Below the pieces are notes generated by a model. The model was not told the DNA's origin and did no database searches. It saw nothing but the letters and a program-made list of their open reading frames with translations. The position numbers were made by a program, and so were the translations under genes. DNA of 32,650 bases from Ornithinimicrobium sediminis. GTDB taxonomy: Bacteria > Actinomycetota > Actinomycetes > Actinomycetales > Dermatophilaceae. Below are positions 20,716 to 29,029 of the stretch, piece after piece. The first letter of the stretch is position 1, and each line of letters opens with the position of its first letter. The DNA is taken from assembly GCF_021272345.1 (NCBI RefSeq), contig NZ_JAJSDQ010000013.1:1-32650 (forward strand), in the 5' to 3' direction.

Positions 20716-21918
20716 TCAACCGCCGCTGACGGACTCCTCGGCCAGAGCGACCCGTGCCTGCTGAGCCTCGTCCAGCCCTCGTGACGCGAGCCACCGGTCG
20801 GGCAGGGCCACCATCCGTGAGGAGCCGGCGCGGCCCCGCTGGCCCTCGGCGGCGGCACCGGGCCAGGGCTGGTCGAGGTCGAGGTCGGCGACCAGGTCGT
20901 CCAGAGCGGCGAGCGAGTCGACCAGCGCGAGCCGGTGTCGCAGCTCCCCACCCACGGCGAAGCCCTTGAAGTACCACGCGATGTGCTTGCGGATGTCGCG
21001 GCAGCCACGGCCCTCGTCGCCGTGGAACTCGACGAGGTACTCCGCGTGGCGACGCAGCGTCGCGGCGACCTCCCCCAGCGACGGCTCGACCCGGGTGTCC
21101 GAGCCGCCGAAGGCGGCGGCCAGGTCGGTGAAGAGCCAGGGCCGGCCCAGGCACCCGCGCCCGACCACGACCCCGTCGCAGCCGGTCTCGTACACCATAC
21201 GCAGGGCGTCCTCGGCCGACCAGATGTCACCGTTGCCCAGGACCGGCACCGTGGTGACGGCCCTCTTGAGCTCGGCGATGCGCGACCAGTCGGCCTGGCC
21301 GGAGTAGGCCTGGGCGGCGGTGCGAGCGTGCAGGGCGACCGCCGCCGCGCCTTCGCCCTCGGCGATGCGCCCGGCCTCGAGGTAGGTCACGTGGTCGCTG
21401 TCGATGCCGACCCGCATCTTCACGGTGACGGGGACGTCGTAGGGCGTGGCCTCCCGCACCGCGGCGGACACGATGCCCCGGAACAGCTCGGTCTTCCACG
21501 GCAGGGCTGCACCCCCACCCTTGCGGGTCACCTTCGGCACGGGACACCCGAAGTTGAGGTCGATGTGGTCCGCACGGTCCTCGGTCACCAGCATCCGCAC
21601 TGCCGCTGCGACGGTGACGGGGTCGACGCCGTAGAGCTGGATCGAGCGCGGCTGCTCGTCGGCGTCGTGCTCGATGAGCCGCATCGAGACGGGCGTCCGC
21701 TCGACCAGCGCGCGCGAGGTGATCATCTCGGAGACGTACAGCGAGGTGGCCCCGCTGGCGCCGTCGGTGCCGGGCCTCTCGGCGCCGTACTGACGGCACA
21801 GGCGCCGGAACGCCCGGTTGGTGATCCCGGCCATCGGTGCCAGCACGACGGGCGAGTCGATGACGTGCCGGCCGATGCGCAGCGGCGGCAGCACAGGAGC
21901 CGGGGTCGTCGTCAGCAC
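20716..21918 (-). CDS. dusB: tRNA-dihydrouridine synthase (DusB-like)
   Basis: 400-residue FMN TIM barrel that reduces uridines in tRNA D-loops with NADPH. VLAPMAGITNRAFRRLC is the N-terminal signature; IDLNFGCPVPKVTRKGGG carries the catalytic Cys; VTVKMRVG, ALHARTAAQAYSG and GNGDIWSAEDA, then GVVVGRGCLGRPW at the FMN phosphate, complete the pattern. The helical C-terminal domain reads IRKHIAWYFKGF. GTG 21918 lies 6 nt behind TACCCT with no ribosome site, so it is likely leaderless. A loop insertion (PGTDGASGATS) follows the first signature. It trails the FMN reductase gene by 38 bp. Confidence 0.95.
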   Translation of the reverse strand: MLTTTPAPVLPPLRIGRHVIDSPVVLAPMAGITNRAFRRLCRQYGAERPGTDGASGATSLYVSEMITSRALVERTPVSMRLIEHDADEQPRSIQLYGVDPVTVAAAVRMLVTEDRADHIDLNFGCPVPKVTRKGGGAALPWKTELFRGIVSAAVREATPYDVPVTVKMRVGIDSDHVTYLEAGRIAEGEGAAAVALHARTAAQAYSGQADWSRIAELKRAVTTVPVLGNGDIWSAEDALRMVYETGCDGVVVGRGCLGRPWLFTDLAAAFGGSDTRVEPSLGEVAATLRRHAEYLVEFHGDEGRGCRDIRKHIAWYFKGFAVGGELRHRLALVDSLAALDDLVADLDLDQPWPGAAAEGQRGRAGSSRMVALPDRWLASRGLDEAQQARVALAEESVSGG

Positions 21919-21930
21919 CGCTTCAGGGTA
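21919..21930 (-). promoter_or_regulatory. Leaderless -10 box of dusB
   Basis: TACCCT on the minus strand (21930-21925) is 6 nt before the GTG start codon, giving dusB its own transcript start inside the gap after the FMN reductase gene. Confidence 0.5.
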
Positions 21931-21956
21931 CGAGCCGGCGCCGAGGGCTCCCAAAC

Positions 21957-22628
21957 TCAGGTCTGGTGACCCAGCAGCTCCTCGAAGGGCGTGAAGGAGC
22001 CCTCGTCCTCGGCCGCCTCCGCCTGCGCCAGGGCATCCGTGGGCCGCGCAGACCGTGTCGTGCCCCAGGACGGCGTGCCCGGCCGGGCGGCGACCAGGTC
22101 GCTGAGCTCGTCCGCGGCACGCGCGATGCGCCGGCTCAGCCCCTCACCCGCCTCGTCCTGTCCACCGAAGTCGGACGTGGCGGCGAACACCCCCGTGGGC
22201 ACGACGACCGCCCGCAGGTACGTGAGCAGCGGGCGCAGCGCGTGGTCCAGCACCAGGGAGTGCCGCTCCGTGCCGGCCGTCGCTGCGATGAGCACCGGGG
22301 TGGACTGCAGGACACCGGGGTCCAGGACGTCGAAGAAGGACTTGAACAGACCCGAGTACGACGCGGTGAACACGGGCGTGACCGCGATGACCGCGTCGGC
22401 GGAGGCGAGGGACGCCGCGGCAGCGGAGAGGCGGGCCGACGGCATACCGCCCGTGAGCATCGCACTCGTGATGTCGGAGCCGAGCTCGCGCAGCTCGATG
22501 GTCTCGACCTCGGGGTCGGCGTCCCGCACCCGCAGCCGGTCGCCGACCGCGTCGGCGATGCGGTCGGCGAGCAGCCGGGTGGAGGAGGGCCGGCTGAGGC
22601 CTGCGGTGACCACGACGACGCGGGTCAT
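21957..22628 (-). CDS. FMN reductase, CE1759-type partner of LLM oxygenase
   Basis: 223-residue flavodoxin-like NAD(P)H:FMN reductase. VVVVTAGLSRPSSTRLLADRI at the N-terminus binds the FMN phosphate (in two parts, TAGLSRPSSTRLLAD), and VIAVTPVFTASYSGLFKSFF and IAATAGTERHS follow at the flavin site. Its ATG overlaps the stop of the upstream monooxygenase (ATGA), a strong sign that it supplies reduced FMN to it. This pairing is recognised as the CE1758/CE1759 families. The last 45 residues are polar and probably disordered. The oxygenase substrate, and so the pathway, is unknown. Confidence 0.9.
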   Translation of the reverse strand: MTRVVVVTAGLSRPSSTRLLADRIADAVGDRLRVRDADPEVETIELRELGSDITSAMLTGGMPSARLSAAAASLASADAVIAVTPVFTASYSGLFKSFFDVLDPGVLQSTPVLIAATAGTERHSLVLDHALRPLLTYLRAVVVPTGVFAATSDFGGQDEAGEGLSRRIARAADELSDLVAARPGTPSWGTTRSARPTDALAQAEAAEDEGSFTPFEELLGHQT

Positions 22629-23761
22629 CGCAGGGCCTCCGCGGAGACCTCGCGCGAGCGGGGACCGACCCTGAAGTGCGCGCCGTCCCGGTCCGCACCC
22701 ACAAGCGTGGCATGCGTCGGAGGGTCGGAGGGCACGTGGGCGGGGCGTCGGGCCTCGAACTCCTTGCGGAGCACGGGCACGACCTCGGTGCCGAGGATCT
22801 CCATCTGCTCCAGCACCGTCGACAGCGGCAGACCCGCGTGGTCGATGAGGAACATCTGGCGCTGGTAGTCACCCACGGCGTCGGCGAAGGTGAGGGTGCG
22901 CTCGATGACCTGCTGGGGGCTGCCCACGGTCAGCGGGGTGTCGCGCGTGAACTCCTCCAGCGAGGGTCCGTGGCCGTAGACCGGGGCGACGTCGAAGTAG
23001 GGCCGGAACTCCCGGACCGCGTCCTGGCTGTTCTTGCGCATGAACACCTGGCCACCCAGCCCGACGACCGCCTGGTCGGCCCGTCCGTGGCCGTAGTGCT
23101 CGAAGCGGCGGCGGTAGAGCTTGACCATCCGGGCCGTGTGCTCGATGTTCCAGAAGATGTGGTTGTGGAAGAACCCGTCGCCGTAGTACGCGGCCTGCTC
23201 GGCGATCTCCGGGGTGCGGATCGACCCGTGCCAGACGAAGGGCGGCACGTCGTCCAGTGGCCGTGGCACGGACGTGAAGCCCTGCAGGGGGGTGCGGAAG
23301 CGTCCCTGCCAGTCGACGACGTCCTCGCGCCAGAGCCTGCGGAGCAGGTTGTAGTTCTCGACGGCGAGAGCGACGCCGTTGCGGATGTCCTGGCCGAACC
23401 ACGGGTAGACGGGGCCGGTGTTGCCCCGGCCCAGCATGAGGTCGACCCGTCCACCCGAGAGGTGCTGCAGCAGCGCGTACTCCTCCGCCAGACGCACGGG
23501 GTCGTTGGTCGTGATGAGCGTGACCGAGGTCGAGAGCAGCAGACGCTCTGTCTGGGCGGCGATGTTGCCGAGCAGCGTGGTGGGTGAGGAGATGGCGAAC
23601 GGCGGGTTGTGGTGCTCGCCGATCGCGAAGACGTCGAGGCCGACGGCCTCCGCCTGCCTGGCGATGGCCACCTCTGCCGTGACCTTCTCGGCGTAGGTCG
23701 GCTCCCGGCCTGTGGTCGGGTCCGGCGTCATGTCGCCGACCGTGAAGACTCCGAACTGCAT
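22625..23761 (-). CDS. Luciferase-like FMN monooxygenase, CE1758 family
   Basis: 378-residue LLM-superfamily TIM barrel starting MQFGVFTVGDMTPDPTTG. IGEHHNPPFAISSPTTLLG, RVDLMLGRGNTGPVYPWFGQ (read as RVDLMLGRGN and PVYPWFGQD) and VWHGSIRTPEIAEQAAYYGD are typical of two-component bacterial-luciferase-type oxygenases. Such enzymes take reduced FMN from a partner reductase, encoded here by the next gene with a 4-bp overlap. ATG 23761 has AAGGTGA 6 nt upstream; GTG 23770 lies too close to that site. The C-terminal 40 residues after KEFEARRP are outside the barrel. The substrate is not predictable from context. Confidence 0.92.
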   Translation of the reverse strand: MQFGVFTVGDMTPDPTTGREPTYAEKVTAEVAIARQAEAVGLDVFAIGEHHNPPFAISSPTTLLGNIAAQTERLLLSTSVTLITTNDPVRLAEEYALLQHLSGGRVDLMLGRGNTGPVYPWFGQDIRNGVALAVENYNLLRRLWREDVVDWQGRFRTPLQGFTSVPRPLDDVPPFVWHGSIRTPEIAEQAAYYGDGFFHNHIFWNIEHTARMVKLYRRRFEHYGHGRADQAVVGLGGQVFMRKNSQDAVREFRPYFDVAPVYGHGPSLEEFTRDTPLTVGSPQQVIERTLTFADAVGDYQRQMFLIDHAGLPLSTVLEQMEILGTEVVPVLRKEFEARRPAHVPSDPPTHATLVGADRDGAHFRVGPRSREVSAEALR

Positions 23762-23939
23762 GCTGCTCACCTTCCCACGGTGCCCGGGCCCGGTGCCACG
23801 GGCGATTGTCCTGCTGCCGTGGATTAAACGGAAGGGTGTTGCACTTCATTCCCGTCTCGGTACGCCCCGGAGGCTCCGCCGTCGACTCGGTGCTGCGCTT
23901 CATGACGGGTGCTGCGCTCCAGGACAGCACACGCCAGAC

Positions 23940-23979
23940 AGGACGGCACCGGACAGACAAGGACGGCACCGGACAGGGC
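23940..23979. repeat. Tandem 20-bp direct repeat
   Basis: AGGACGGCACCGGACAG occurs at 23940-23956 and 23960-23976, a 20-bp period, in the 234-bp gap between ypeA and the LLM gene. Partial copies (AGGACAGCAC, GCAGGACGAC) flank it. It is too short for a CRISPR array and its role is unknown. Confidence 0.6.
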
Positions 23980-23995
23980 AGGACGACGCCCGCGC

Positions 23996-24412
23996 TCAGT
24001 CCGCGATGAGCCGCTTGCCGAGGCCAGTGGCCTCGTCGGGCAGGTAGCCCCACGCCGCGGCACGCGCCAGCTGGGCATCGTTGCCGGGGCGGACCTGCAT
24101 GGTGACCTTCGGGCACCCCAGTGCGGTGAGCCGCCGCTCGGCCTCTCGGAGGATGGCGGTCCCCAGGCCCCTTCCCTGGTGCTCGGCGTGCACCGCGAGG
24201 TAGTAGACCCAGCCGCGGTGCCCGTCGTAGCCGGCCATCGCGGAGGAGACGACCGTGCCGTCCAGCTCCCCCACCAGGAAGAGGTCCGGCTGCACGGTCA
24301 GCTTGCGCTCGATGTCGCGGTAGGGGTCGTTCCAGGGGCGGGTCAGACCCGCCTCCTCCCACAGCCGGACCACGGCGACCGTGTCGGCCGGCTCGAAGGG
24401 GCGGATCCGCAT
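23996..24412 (-). CDS. ypeA: GNAT acetyltransferase, YpeA-like
   Basis: 138 residues. LWEEAGLTRPWNDPYRDIER, AGYDGHRGWVYYLAVHAEHQ and GLGKRLIAD at the C-terminus closely follow E. coli YpeA. The acetyl-CoA loop is QGRGLGTAIL (motif Q/RxxGxG/A). The target of YpeA-type enzymes is not established. ATG 24412 is 8 bp after the glyS stop, so it is probably expressed from the glyS transcript. The length is complete and all GNAT motifs are present. Confidence 0.92.
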   Translation of the reverse strand: MRIRPFEPADTVAVVRLWEEAGLTRPWNDPYRDIERKLTVQPDLFLVGELDGTVVSSAMAGYDGHRGWVYYLAVHAEHQGRGLGTAILREAERRLTALGCPKVTMQVRPGNDAQLARAAAWGYLPDEATGLGKRLIAD

Positions 24413-24420
24413 ACGGGACC

Positions 24421-25836
24421 TCAGCAGCCGACGAGCCGCTGGGCCAGATAGCCCTCGACCTGGTCCAGGGAGACCCGCTCCTGGCTCATCGTGTCGCGCT
24501 CGCGCACCGTGACCGCGTGGTCCTCGAGGGTGTCGAAGTCCACCGTGAGGCAGAAGGGGGTGCCGACCTCGTCCTGGCGACGGTAGCGACGACCGATGGC
24601 CCCGGCGTCGTCGAAGTCGACCATCCAGTGCCGGCGCAGCTGGGCCGCCAGGTCGCGCGCCTTCGGGGTGAGGTCGGCGTTGCGTGACAGCGGCAGCACG
24701 GCGACCTTCGTCGGCGCCAGCCGCGGGTCGAGGCGCAGCACCACACGCTTGTCGACCCCACCCTTGGTGTTGGGCGCCTCGTCCTCGCTGTAGGCATCCA
24801 CGAGGAAGGTCATCAGCGAACGTGACAACCCGGCCGCCGGCTCGATGACGTAGGGGGTGTAGCGCTCGCCGGAGGCCTGGTCGAAGTAGGACAGCTCGGT
24901 GCCCGAGTGCTTGCTGTGCGTGCTCAGGTCGAAGTCGGTGCGGTTGGCGATGCCTTCCAGCTCACCCCACTCCGTGCCGGCGAAGTTGAAGCGGTACTCG
25001 ATGTCCACGGTGCGGTCCGAGTAGTGCGAGAGCTTCTCGGCAGGGTGCTCGTACTCACGCAGGTTGGCCGGGTCGATGCCGAGGTCGACATACCAGCGCA
25101 TGCGCTCGTCGATCCAGAACTGGTGCCACTCCTTGGCGGTCGAGGGCTCGACGAAGAACTCCATCTCCATCTGCTCGAACTCACGGGTGCGGAAGATGAA
25201 GTTGCCGGGGGTGATCTCGTTGCGGAAGGACTTGCCGACCTGGGCGATGCCGAAAGGCGGCTTCTTGCGGCTGGCGGTCATCACGTTGGCGAAGTTGATG
25301 AAGATGCCCTGGGCTGTCTCCGGCCGCAGGTAGTGCAGCCCGGCCTCGTCCTCGATGACACCCAGGTAGGTCTTGAGCATCATGTTGAACTCGCGCGGCT
25401 CGGTCCAGGCGCCCTTGGTGCCGCAGTGGGGGCAGGCGATGGTGGCCAGGTCGACGTCGTCGGGGTCGACCGGAGCGTCCCCGGGCCTCGCCTTCTTCGC
25501 TGCCTTGTCGGCGACCGCCTCCTGGAGGTGGTCGGCGCGGAAGCGGTGGTGACAGGACTGGCACTCGGTCAGGGGGTCGGAGAACTCACCCACGTGCCCC
25601 GAGGCGACCCAGGTCTGCCTCGGCAGGATGATCGAGGAGTCCAGGCCGACCACGTCCTCACGGGACTGCACCATGGCCCGCCACCACTGCCGCTTGATGT
25701 TGTCCTTGAGCGCCACACCCAGCGGGCCGTAGTCCCACGCCGCACGGGTGCCTCCGTAGATCTCCCCGCAGGGGAAGACGAACCCACGGCGCTTACAGAG
25801 GCTGACGACGGTCTCGACGGTGGAGGGTGCAGACAT
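24421..25836 (-). CDS. glyS: Glycyl-tRNA synthetase (alpha2 type)
   Basis: 471-residue class II aminoacyl-tRNA synthetase of the single-chain dimeric type. [20 protein letters not shown] and [17 protein letters not shown] are N-terminal landmarks; a zinc-binding insert has CQSCHHR and CPHCGTKG; motif 2 is [20 protein letters not shown]; motif 3 is [13 protein letters not shown]; and the C-terminal anticodon-binding domain starts near [15 protein letters not shown] 25836 lies 7 nt behind TAGGAT with no ribosome site, indicating a leaderless mRNA. It is divergent from a small membrane protein gene and leads the ypeA transcript. Confidence 0.98.
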   Translation of the reverse strand: MSAPSTVETVVSLCKRRGFVFPCGEIYGGTRAAWDYGPLGVALKDNIKRQWWRAMVQSREDVVGLDSSIILPRQTWVASGHVGEFSDPLTECQSCHHRFRADHLQEAVADKAAKKARPGDAPVDPDDVDLATIACPHCGTKGAWTEPREFNMMLKTYLGVIEDEAGLHYLRPETAQGIFINFANVMTASRKKPPFGIAQVGKSFRNEITPGNFIFRTREFEQMEMEFFVEPSTAKEWHQFWIDERMRWYVDLGIDPANLREYEHPAEKLSHYSDRTVDIEYRFNFAGTEWGELEGIANRTDFDLSTHSKHSGTELSYFDQASGERYTPYVIEPAAGLSRSLMTFLVDAYSEDEAPNTKGGVDKRVVLRLDPRLAPTKVAVLPLSRNADLTPKARDLAAQLRRHWMVDFDDAGAIGRRYRRQDEVGTPFCLTVDFDTLEDHAVTVRERDTMSQERVSLDQVEGYLAQRLVGC

Positions 25837-25876
25837 GCGCGCAATCCTACGGCGACAGCGGACTACCCTTGCACGC
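25837..25876. promoter_or_regulatory. Divergent leaderless promoters, glyS / small membrane protein
   Basis: In this 40-bp gap the minus strand has TAGGAT (25849-25844), 7 nt from the glyS ATG, and the plus strand has TACCCT (25864-25869), 7 nt from GTG 25877. The two -10 boxes are 14 bp apart and do not overlap. Confidence 0.6.
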
Positions 25877-26164
25877 GTGTCAGAGAGCCTCCGAACCCGA
25901 ATCGAGCACGCCAGCAACCGACCGCTTCAGCGCCTGGCGAGCGTCCCCGTGTGGGTGCCCTTCGTCGTCGTCTTCGCCCTGATGCTGACCGGGTCCTTCG
26001 TCGGGGGATGGCTCGGTGCCGTGCTCCTGCTCGTGCCGGTCCTGTTCCTGACATGGCTGCTCTACCTCACGTGGCCGCGCCTGCGCACACCGGAGCGCGC
26101 CATGCGGCTGGCCGTGCTGGCACTGGTGGTCGCCATCGCGGTGACCCAGGCGCTGCCGTCCTGA
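25877..26164 (+). CDS. Small membrane protein (DUF6703-like)
   Basis: 95 residues. A short polar N-terminus ([20 protein letters not shown]) is followed by two or three hydrophobic helices: [40 protein letters not shown] and, after the basic loop [28 protein letters not shown]. The pattern resembles the uncharacterised actinobacterial DUF6703 family, an assignment from memory. GTG 25877 fits a leaderless start. It is divergent from glyS and ends 5 bp before the Zur box of the zinc operon. No function is known. Confidence 0.82.
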   Translation: MSESLRTRIEHASNRPLQRLASVPVWVPFVVVFALMLTGSFVGGWLGAVLLLVPVLFLTWLLYLTWPRLRTPERAMRLAVLALVVAIAVTQALPS

Positions 26165-26169
26165 CACTT

Positions 26170-26184
26170 TGACAATCATTATCA
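26170..26184. promoter_or_regulatory. Zur box upstream of znuA
   Basis: TGACAATCATTATCA is an inverted repeat with six of seven pairs matched around a central C, in an AT-rich patch within GC-rich sequence, 21 bp before the znuA ATG. It follows the usual Zur/Fur layout (TGA-AAT-n-ATT-TCA). A Zur protein is encoded by the last gene of the operon, so zinc-dependent autorepression is likely. Confidence 0.75.
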
Positions 26185-26205
26185 TTCTGGCCGAGACTGG
26201 GCGGT

Positions 26206-27222
26206 ATGCCGTCACGACGTCTCCTGCCCCTGGTCACCCTCTCCGCTGCCGCCCTGGTGCTGTCCGCCTGCGGCACGACCGACACCTCACCTGAGGAGGC
26301 CACCGCCGAGCCGGGCCAGGACGGCCTGGAGGTCGTCGTGGGCTTCTACCCCCTCGAGTTCGCCACCACCCGCATCGTCGGTGACCTGGCGACGGTGCAG
26401 ACCCTCACCTCCCCCGGTGTCGACCCGCACGACGTCGAGCTCAGCCCCCGGTCCGTGGCCTCCGTGCAGGCAGCCGACCTCGTCATCCACTCCTCCGGCC
26501 TGCAGACAGCGGTCGACGAGGCCGTGGCCCAGCAGGCTGCCGACCACAGCCTGGACGTCAACGAGGCGGCAGACCTCGTCGACACGGGGGGCGCCGACGA
26601 CCACGACCACGACCACCCCGAGGACACGCACTCCGACGACGACCACTCCGACGACGACCACTCCGACGACGAGCACGCCGACGACGAGCACGCTCACGGC
26701 GACGACGACCCGCACTTCTGGCTCGACCCCCAGCGCATGGCCACCGTGTCGCAGGCGATCGCGGACCGGCTGGCGGAGGTCGACCCCGACAACGCGGCGG
26801 CCTACCAGGACAACGCGGAGGCGCTGCTCGGCGAGCTGACCGACCTGGACGCGGCCTACTCCGAGGGCCTGTCCTCCTGCGAGCAGGAGGACATGGTGAC
26901 CACGCACTCCGCCTTCGGCTACGTCGCGCTCAACCACGGCTTCCACCAGATCGGCATCACCGGCGTCACGCCCGACGCCGAGCCCAGCCCCGCCCGGCTC
27001 GCCGAGATCACGGAGATCGTCCGCGAGACCGGGGTCGACACGATCTACGCCGAGGTGCTGCTGGGTGCCGACATCGCCGAGACGGTCGCCGGCGAGACCG
27101 GAGCACAGGTGCTCGTGCTCGACCCGCTCGAAGGGATCACGGACGCCTCGCCCGGCACCGACTACCTTGAGGTCATGGAGGCCAACCTGGATGTGCTGCG
27201 CGAGGGACAGCACTGCGCGTGA
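26206..27222 (+). CDS. znuA: Zinc ABC transporter substrate-binding lipoprotein
   Basis: 338 residues. Signal sequence MPSRRLLPLVTLSAAALVLS leads to a lipobox, LSAC, with Cys22 acylated. The cluster A-I fold is visible in VVVGFYPLEFATTRIVG, SPGVDPHDVELSP (metal-site His) and PHFWLDPQRM (second His); the later THSAFGYVALNHGF and ETGVDTIYAEVL supply the other ligand region. Between the first two sites, residues about 127-170 are a His/Asp loop made of four 15-bp DNA repeats, a feature of ZnuA proteins that favours zinc over manganese. It captures zinc outside the membrane for ZnuBC. The stop overlaps the znuC start (GTGA). Confidence 0.95.
   Translation: MPSRRLLPLVTLSAAALVLSACGTTDTSPEEATAEPGQDGLEVVVGFYPLEFATTRIVGDLATVQTLTSPGVDPHDVELSPRSVASVQAADLVIHSSGLQTAVDEAVAQQAADHSLDVNEAADLVDTGGADDHDHDHPEDTHSDDDHSDDDHSDDEHADDEHAHGDDDPHFWLDPQRMATVSQAIADRLAEVDPDNAAAYQDNAEALLGELTDLDAAYSEGLSSCEQEDMVTTHSAFGYVALNHGFHQIGITGVTPDAEPSPARLAEITEIVRETGVDTIYAEVLLGADIAETVAGETGAQVLVLDPLEGITDASPGTDYLEVMEANLDVLREGQHCA
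26629..26688 (+). repeat. 15-bp tandem repeat in znuA (HSDDD units)
   Basis: Four units of CACTCCGACGACGAC or near copies code HSDDD, HSDDD, HSDDE and HADDE in the metal-binding loop. The first two units are identical at DNA level, which suggests recent expansion by slippage. Confidence 0.88.
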
Positions 27223-28028
27223 GCGCTGACCCCGTCATCTCCGTGCGCTCGGCGTCCTTCGGGTACGCCGGACACACGGTCGTGGCAGACCTCAGTCTCG
27301 AGGTGCGCCCGGGCGAGGTCGTCGCGCTCCTGGGGCCGAACGGGTCGGGCAAGTCCACCCTGGTGCGCGGGCTGCTCGGGCTCAACGAGCACCTCGGCGG
27401 CGAGGTCCTGGTCCTCGGCGAGCGGCTCTCCCGTCGCTCCGACCGCACCCGCCTGGGCTACGTCCCCCAGCGTCATACGTTGTCCGGCTCGGTCCGCTCG
27501 ACCGTGCGCGAGGTCGTCGCGACCGGGCGGCTGCCGCACCGCCCCTGGTGGCGTCCGGCCTCGCGCCGGGACGCCGAGCTCGTCGAGGCAGCGCTGGACA
27601 CGGTCGGGCTCGCCGACCGTGCGAAGGCCGACGTGGCCACGCTGTCGGGCGGCCAGCAGCGACGCGTGCTCATCGCGCGTGCGCTGGTGGGTGAGCCGTC
27701 CGTGCTGATCATGGACGAGCCCACCGCCGGGGTCGACGCCGCCTCCCAGGAGGTGCTCGCCGAGGTGCTCCGGCGCCTCGTCGCCACCGGCGTCACCATG
27801 CTGGTGGTCACGCACGAGCTGGCGGCCCTGCGGGGCATCGTGGACCGGATCGTCGAGATGGACGCCGGTCACATCCACTTCGACGGCACACCGGAGGGGT
27901 ATGCCGAGCACACGGCACAGATCGTCCACGCGGCCTCGCACGGCCACCACCACGACCCGCCCCCGGCGCCCCCGGAGATCCTCCGCGGGCCCTACGACCC
28001 CGTGGCCCCCGTCGGGGAGGAGCGGTGA
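27219..28028 (+). CDS. znuC: Zinc ABC transporter ATP-binding protein
   Basis: 269 residues. Walker A is GPNGSGKST, the Q-loop is YVPQRH, the signature LSGGQQRR, Walker B VLIMDEPTAGVD and the switch His lies in VVTHEL. It powers zinc import through ZnuB. The C-terminus (about 225-269) is unusual: HAASHGHHHDPPPAPPE adds five His and a Pro-rich tail beyond the ATPase fold. GTG 27219 overlaps the znuA stop; its own stop shares a base with the znuB ATG. Confidence 0.95.
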   Translation: MSADPVISVRSASFGYAGHTVVADLSLEVRPGEVVALLGPNGSGKSTLVRGLLGLNEHLGGEVLVLGERLSRRSDRTRLGYVPQRHTLSGSVRSTVREVVATGRLPHRPWWRPASRRDAELVEAALDTVGLADRAKADVATLSGGQQRRVLIARALVGEPSVLIMDEPTAGVDAASQEVLAEVLRRLVATGVTMLVVTHELAALRGIVDRIVEMDAGHIHFDGTPEGYAEHTAQIVHAASHGHHHDPPPAPPEILRGPYDPVAPVGEER

Positions 28029-29029
28029 TGGCCGACCTGCTCGCGCTGGACTTCATGCGCAACGCGCTGCTGGCGGCGCTGTTCGTCGGGCTGGCGGCTC
28101 CGCTAGTCGGCATCTTCCTCGTGCAGCGGCGGCTGTCGCTCATCGGCGACGGCATGGGCCACGTCGCCCTGGCCGGCGTGGCGGTCGGTGTGCTGACCGA
28201 CCGCGAGCCGCTGCTCACCGCGCTGACGGCGGCGCTGGTGGCCGGCGTGGCCATCGAGATGATCCGGATGCGGGGCCGCACCAGCGGTGACGTCGCCCTG
28301 GCCATCATGTTCTACGGGGGCATCGCCGCCGGCGTGGTCATCATCAACAAGGTCGACGGAAGCCAGACGTCCAACCTCACCGGCTACCTCTTCGGTGCCA
28401 TCACGACGACCACCCGGGAGGACCTGGTCGTCTTCGGTGTGCTCTCGCTCGCCATCGTCACCGTCACCACCGTGCTGCGGCAGCGGCTGTTCGCGGTGGC
28501 CGGCGACGAGGAGCACTCGCGTGCCAGCGGCCTTCCCGTGACGGCGCTGAACCTGCTCCTGGCCGCTCTCACCGCGGTGACCGTGGTGGTCGCCATGCGC
28601 GTGGTAGGCCTGCTGCTCATCAGTGCTCTCATGATCGTGCCGAACGCCGCCGCACAGCAGGTCGCCCGCAGCTTCCGCACGGCCACGTGGTGGGCGGTCA
28701 GCTTCGGGGTGCTGGCCTCGGTCGGTGGGGTGGTGACCTCGTTCTACGCCGACACGGCGACCGGCGGCACCATCGTGCTCCTGGCGATCGCCGTGTTCGC
28801 GGTGGTCATGCTGGGCAGCGCCGTGGCACGGCCGCTGCTCGCACGCCGGCACCGGATGGCCGAGCGGCATCCCCACGAGCACGGTCCGGGGTGCGGCCAC
28901 GAGGCCGTGCCGCACGACGACCACGTCGACTACCTGCACGACGGTCATCTGCACGCGCCGCACGAGGGCCACTACGACGAGCACGCCGAGACACCCGACG
29001 ACCGATCGACCGAACAGGTGACCCGATGA
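28028..29029 (+). CDS. znuB: Zinc ABC transporter permease
   Basis: 333 residues of the ABC-3 permease family with eight or nine membrane helices, from LALDFMRNALLAALFVGLAA to ATGGTIVLLAIAVFAVVMLG. The family motif ALLISAL-type segment appears as GLLLISALMIVPNAAAQQVA. After the last helix a cytosolic tail of about 55 residues is very His-rich (HPHEHGPGCGHEAVPHDD and further His). ATG 28028 has GGAGGAG 6 nt upstream; GTG 28025 is possible but too close. The stop overlaps the zur ATG (ATGA). The tail is much longer than in E. coli ZnuB and may bind incoming zinc. Confidence 0.95.
   Translation: MADLLALDFMRNALLAALFVGLAAPLVGIFLVQRRLSLIGDGMGHVALAGVAVGVLTDREPLLTALTAALVAGVAIEMIRMRGRTSGDVALAIMFYGGIAAGVVIINKVDGSQTSNLTGYLFGAITTTTREDLVVFGVLSLAIVTVTTVLRQRLFAVAGDEEHSRASGLPVTALNLLLAALTAVTVVVAMRVVGLLLISALMIVPNAAAQQVARSFRTATWWAVSFGVLASVGGVVTSFYADTATGGTIVLLAIAVFAVVMLGSAVARPLLARRHRMAERHPHEHGPGCGHEAVPHDDHVDYLHDGHLHAPHEGHYDEHAETPDDRSTEQVTR

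Noticed and set aside
26629-26688. Tandem units considered as a CRISPR-like array
   Set aside because: They are contiguous 15-bp units inside the znuA reading frame with no spacers and encode a metal-binding loop.
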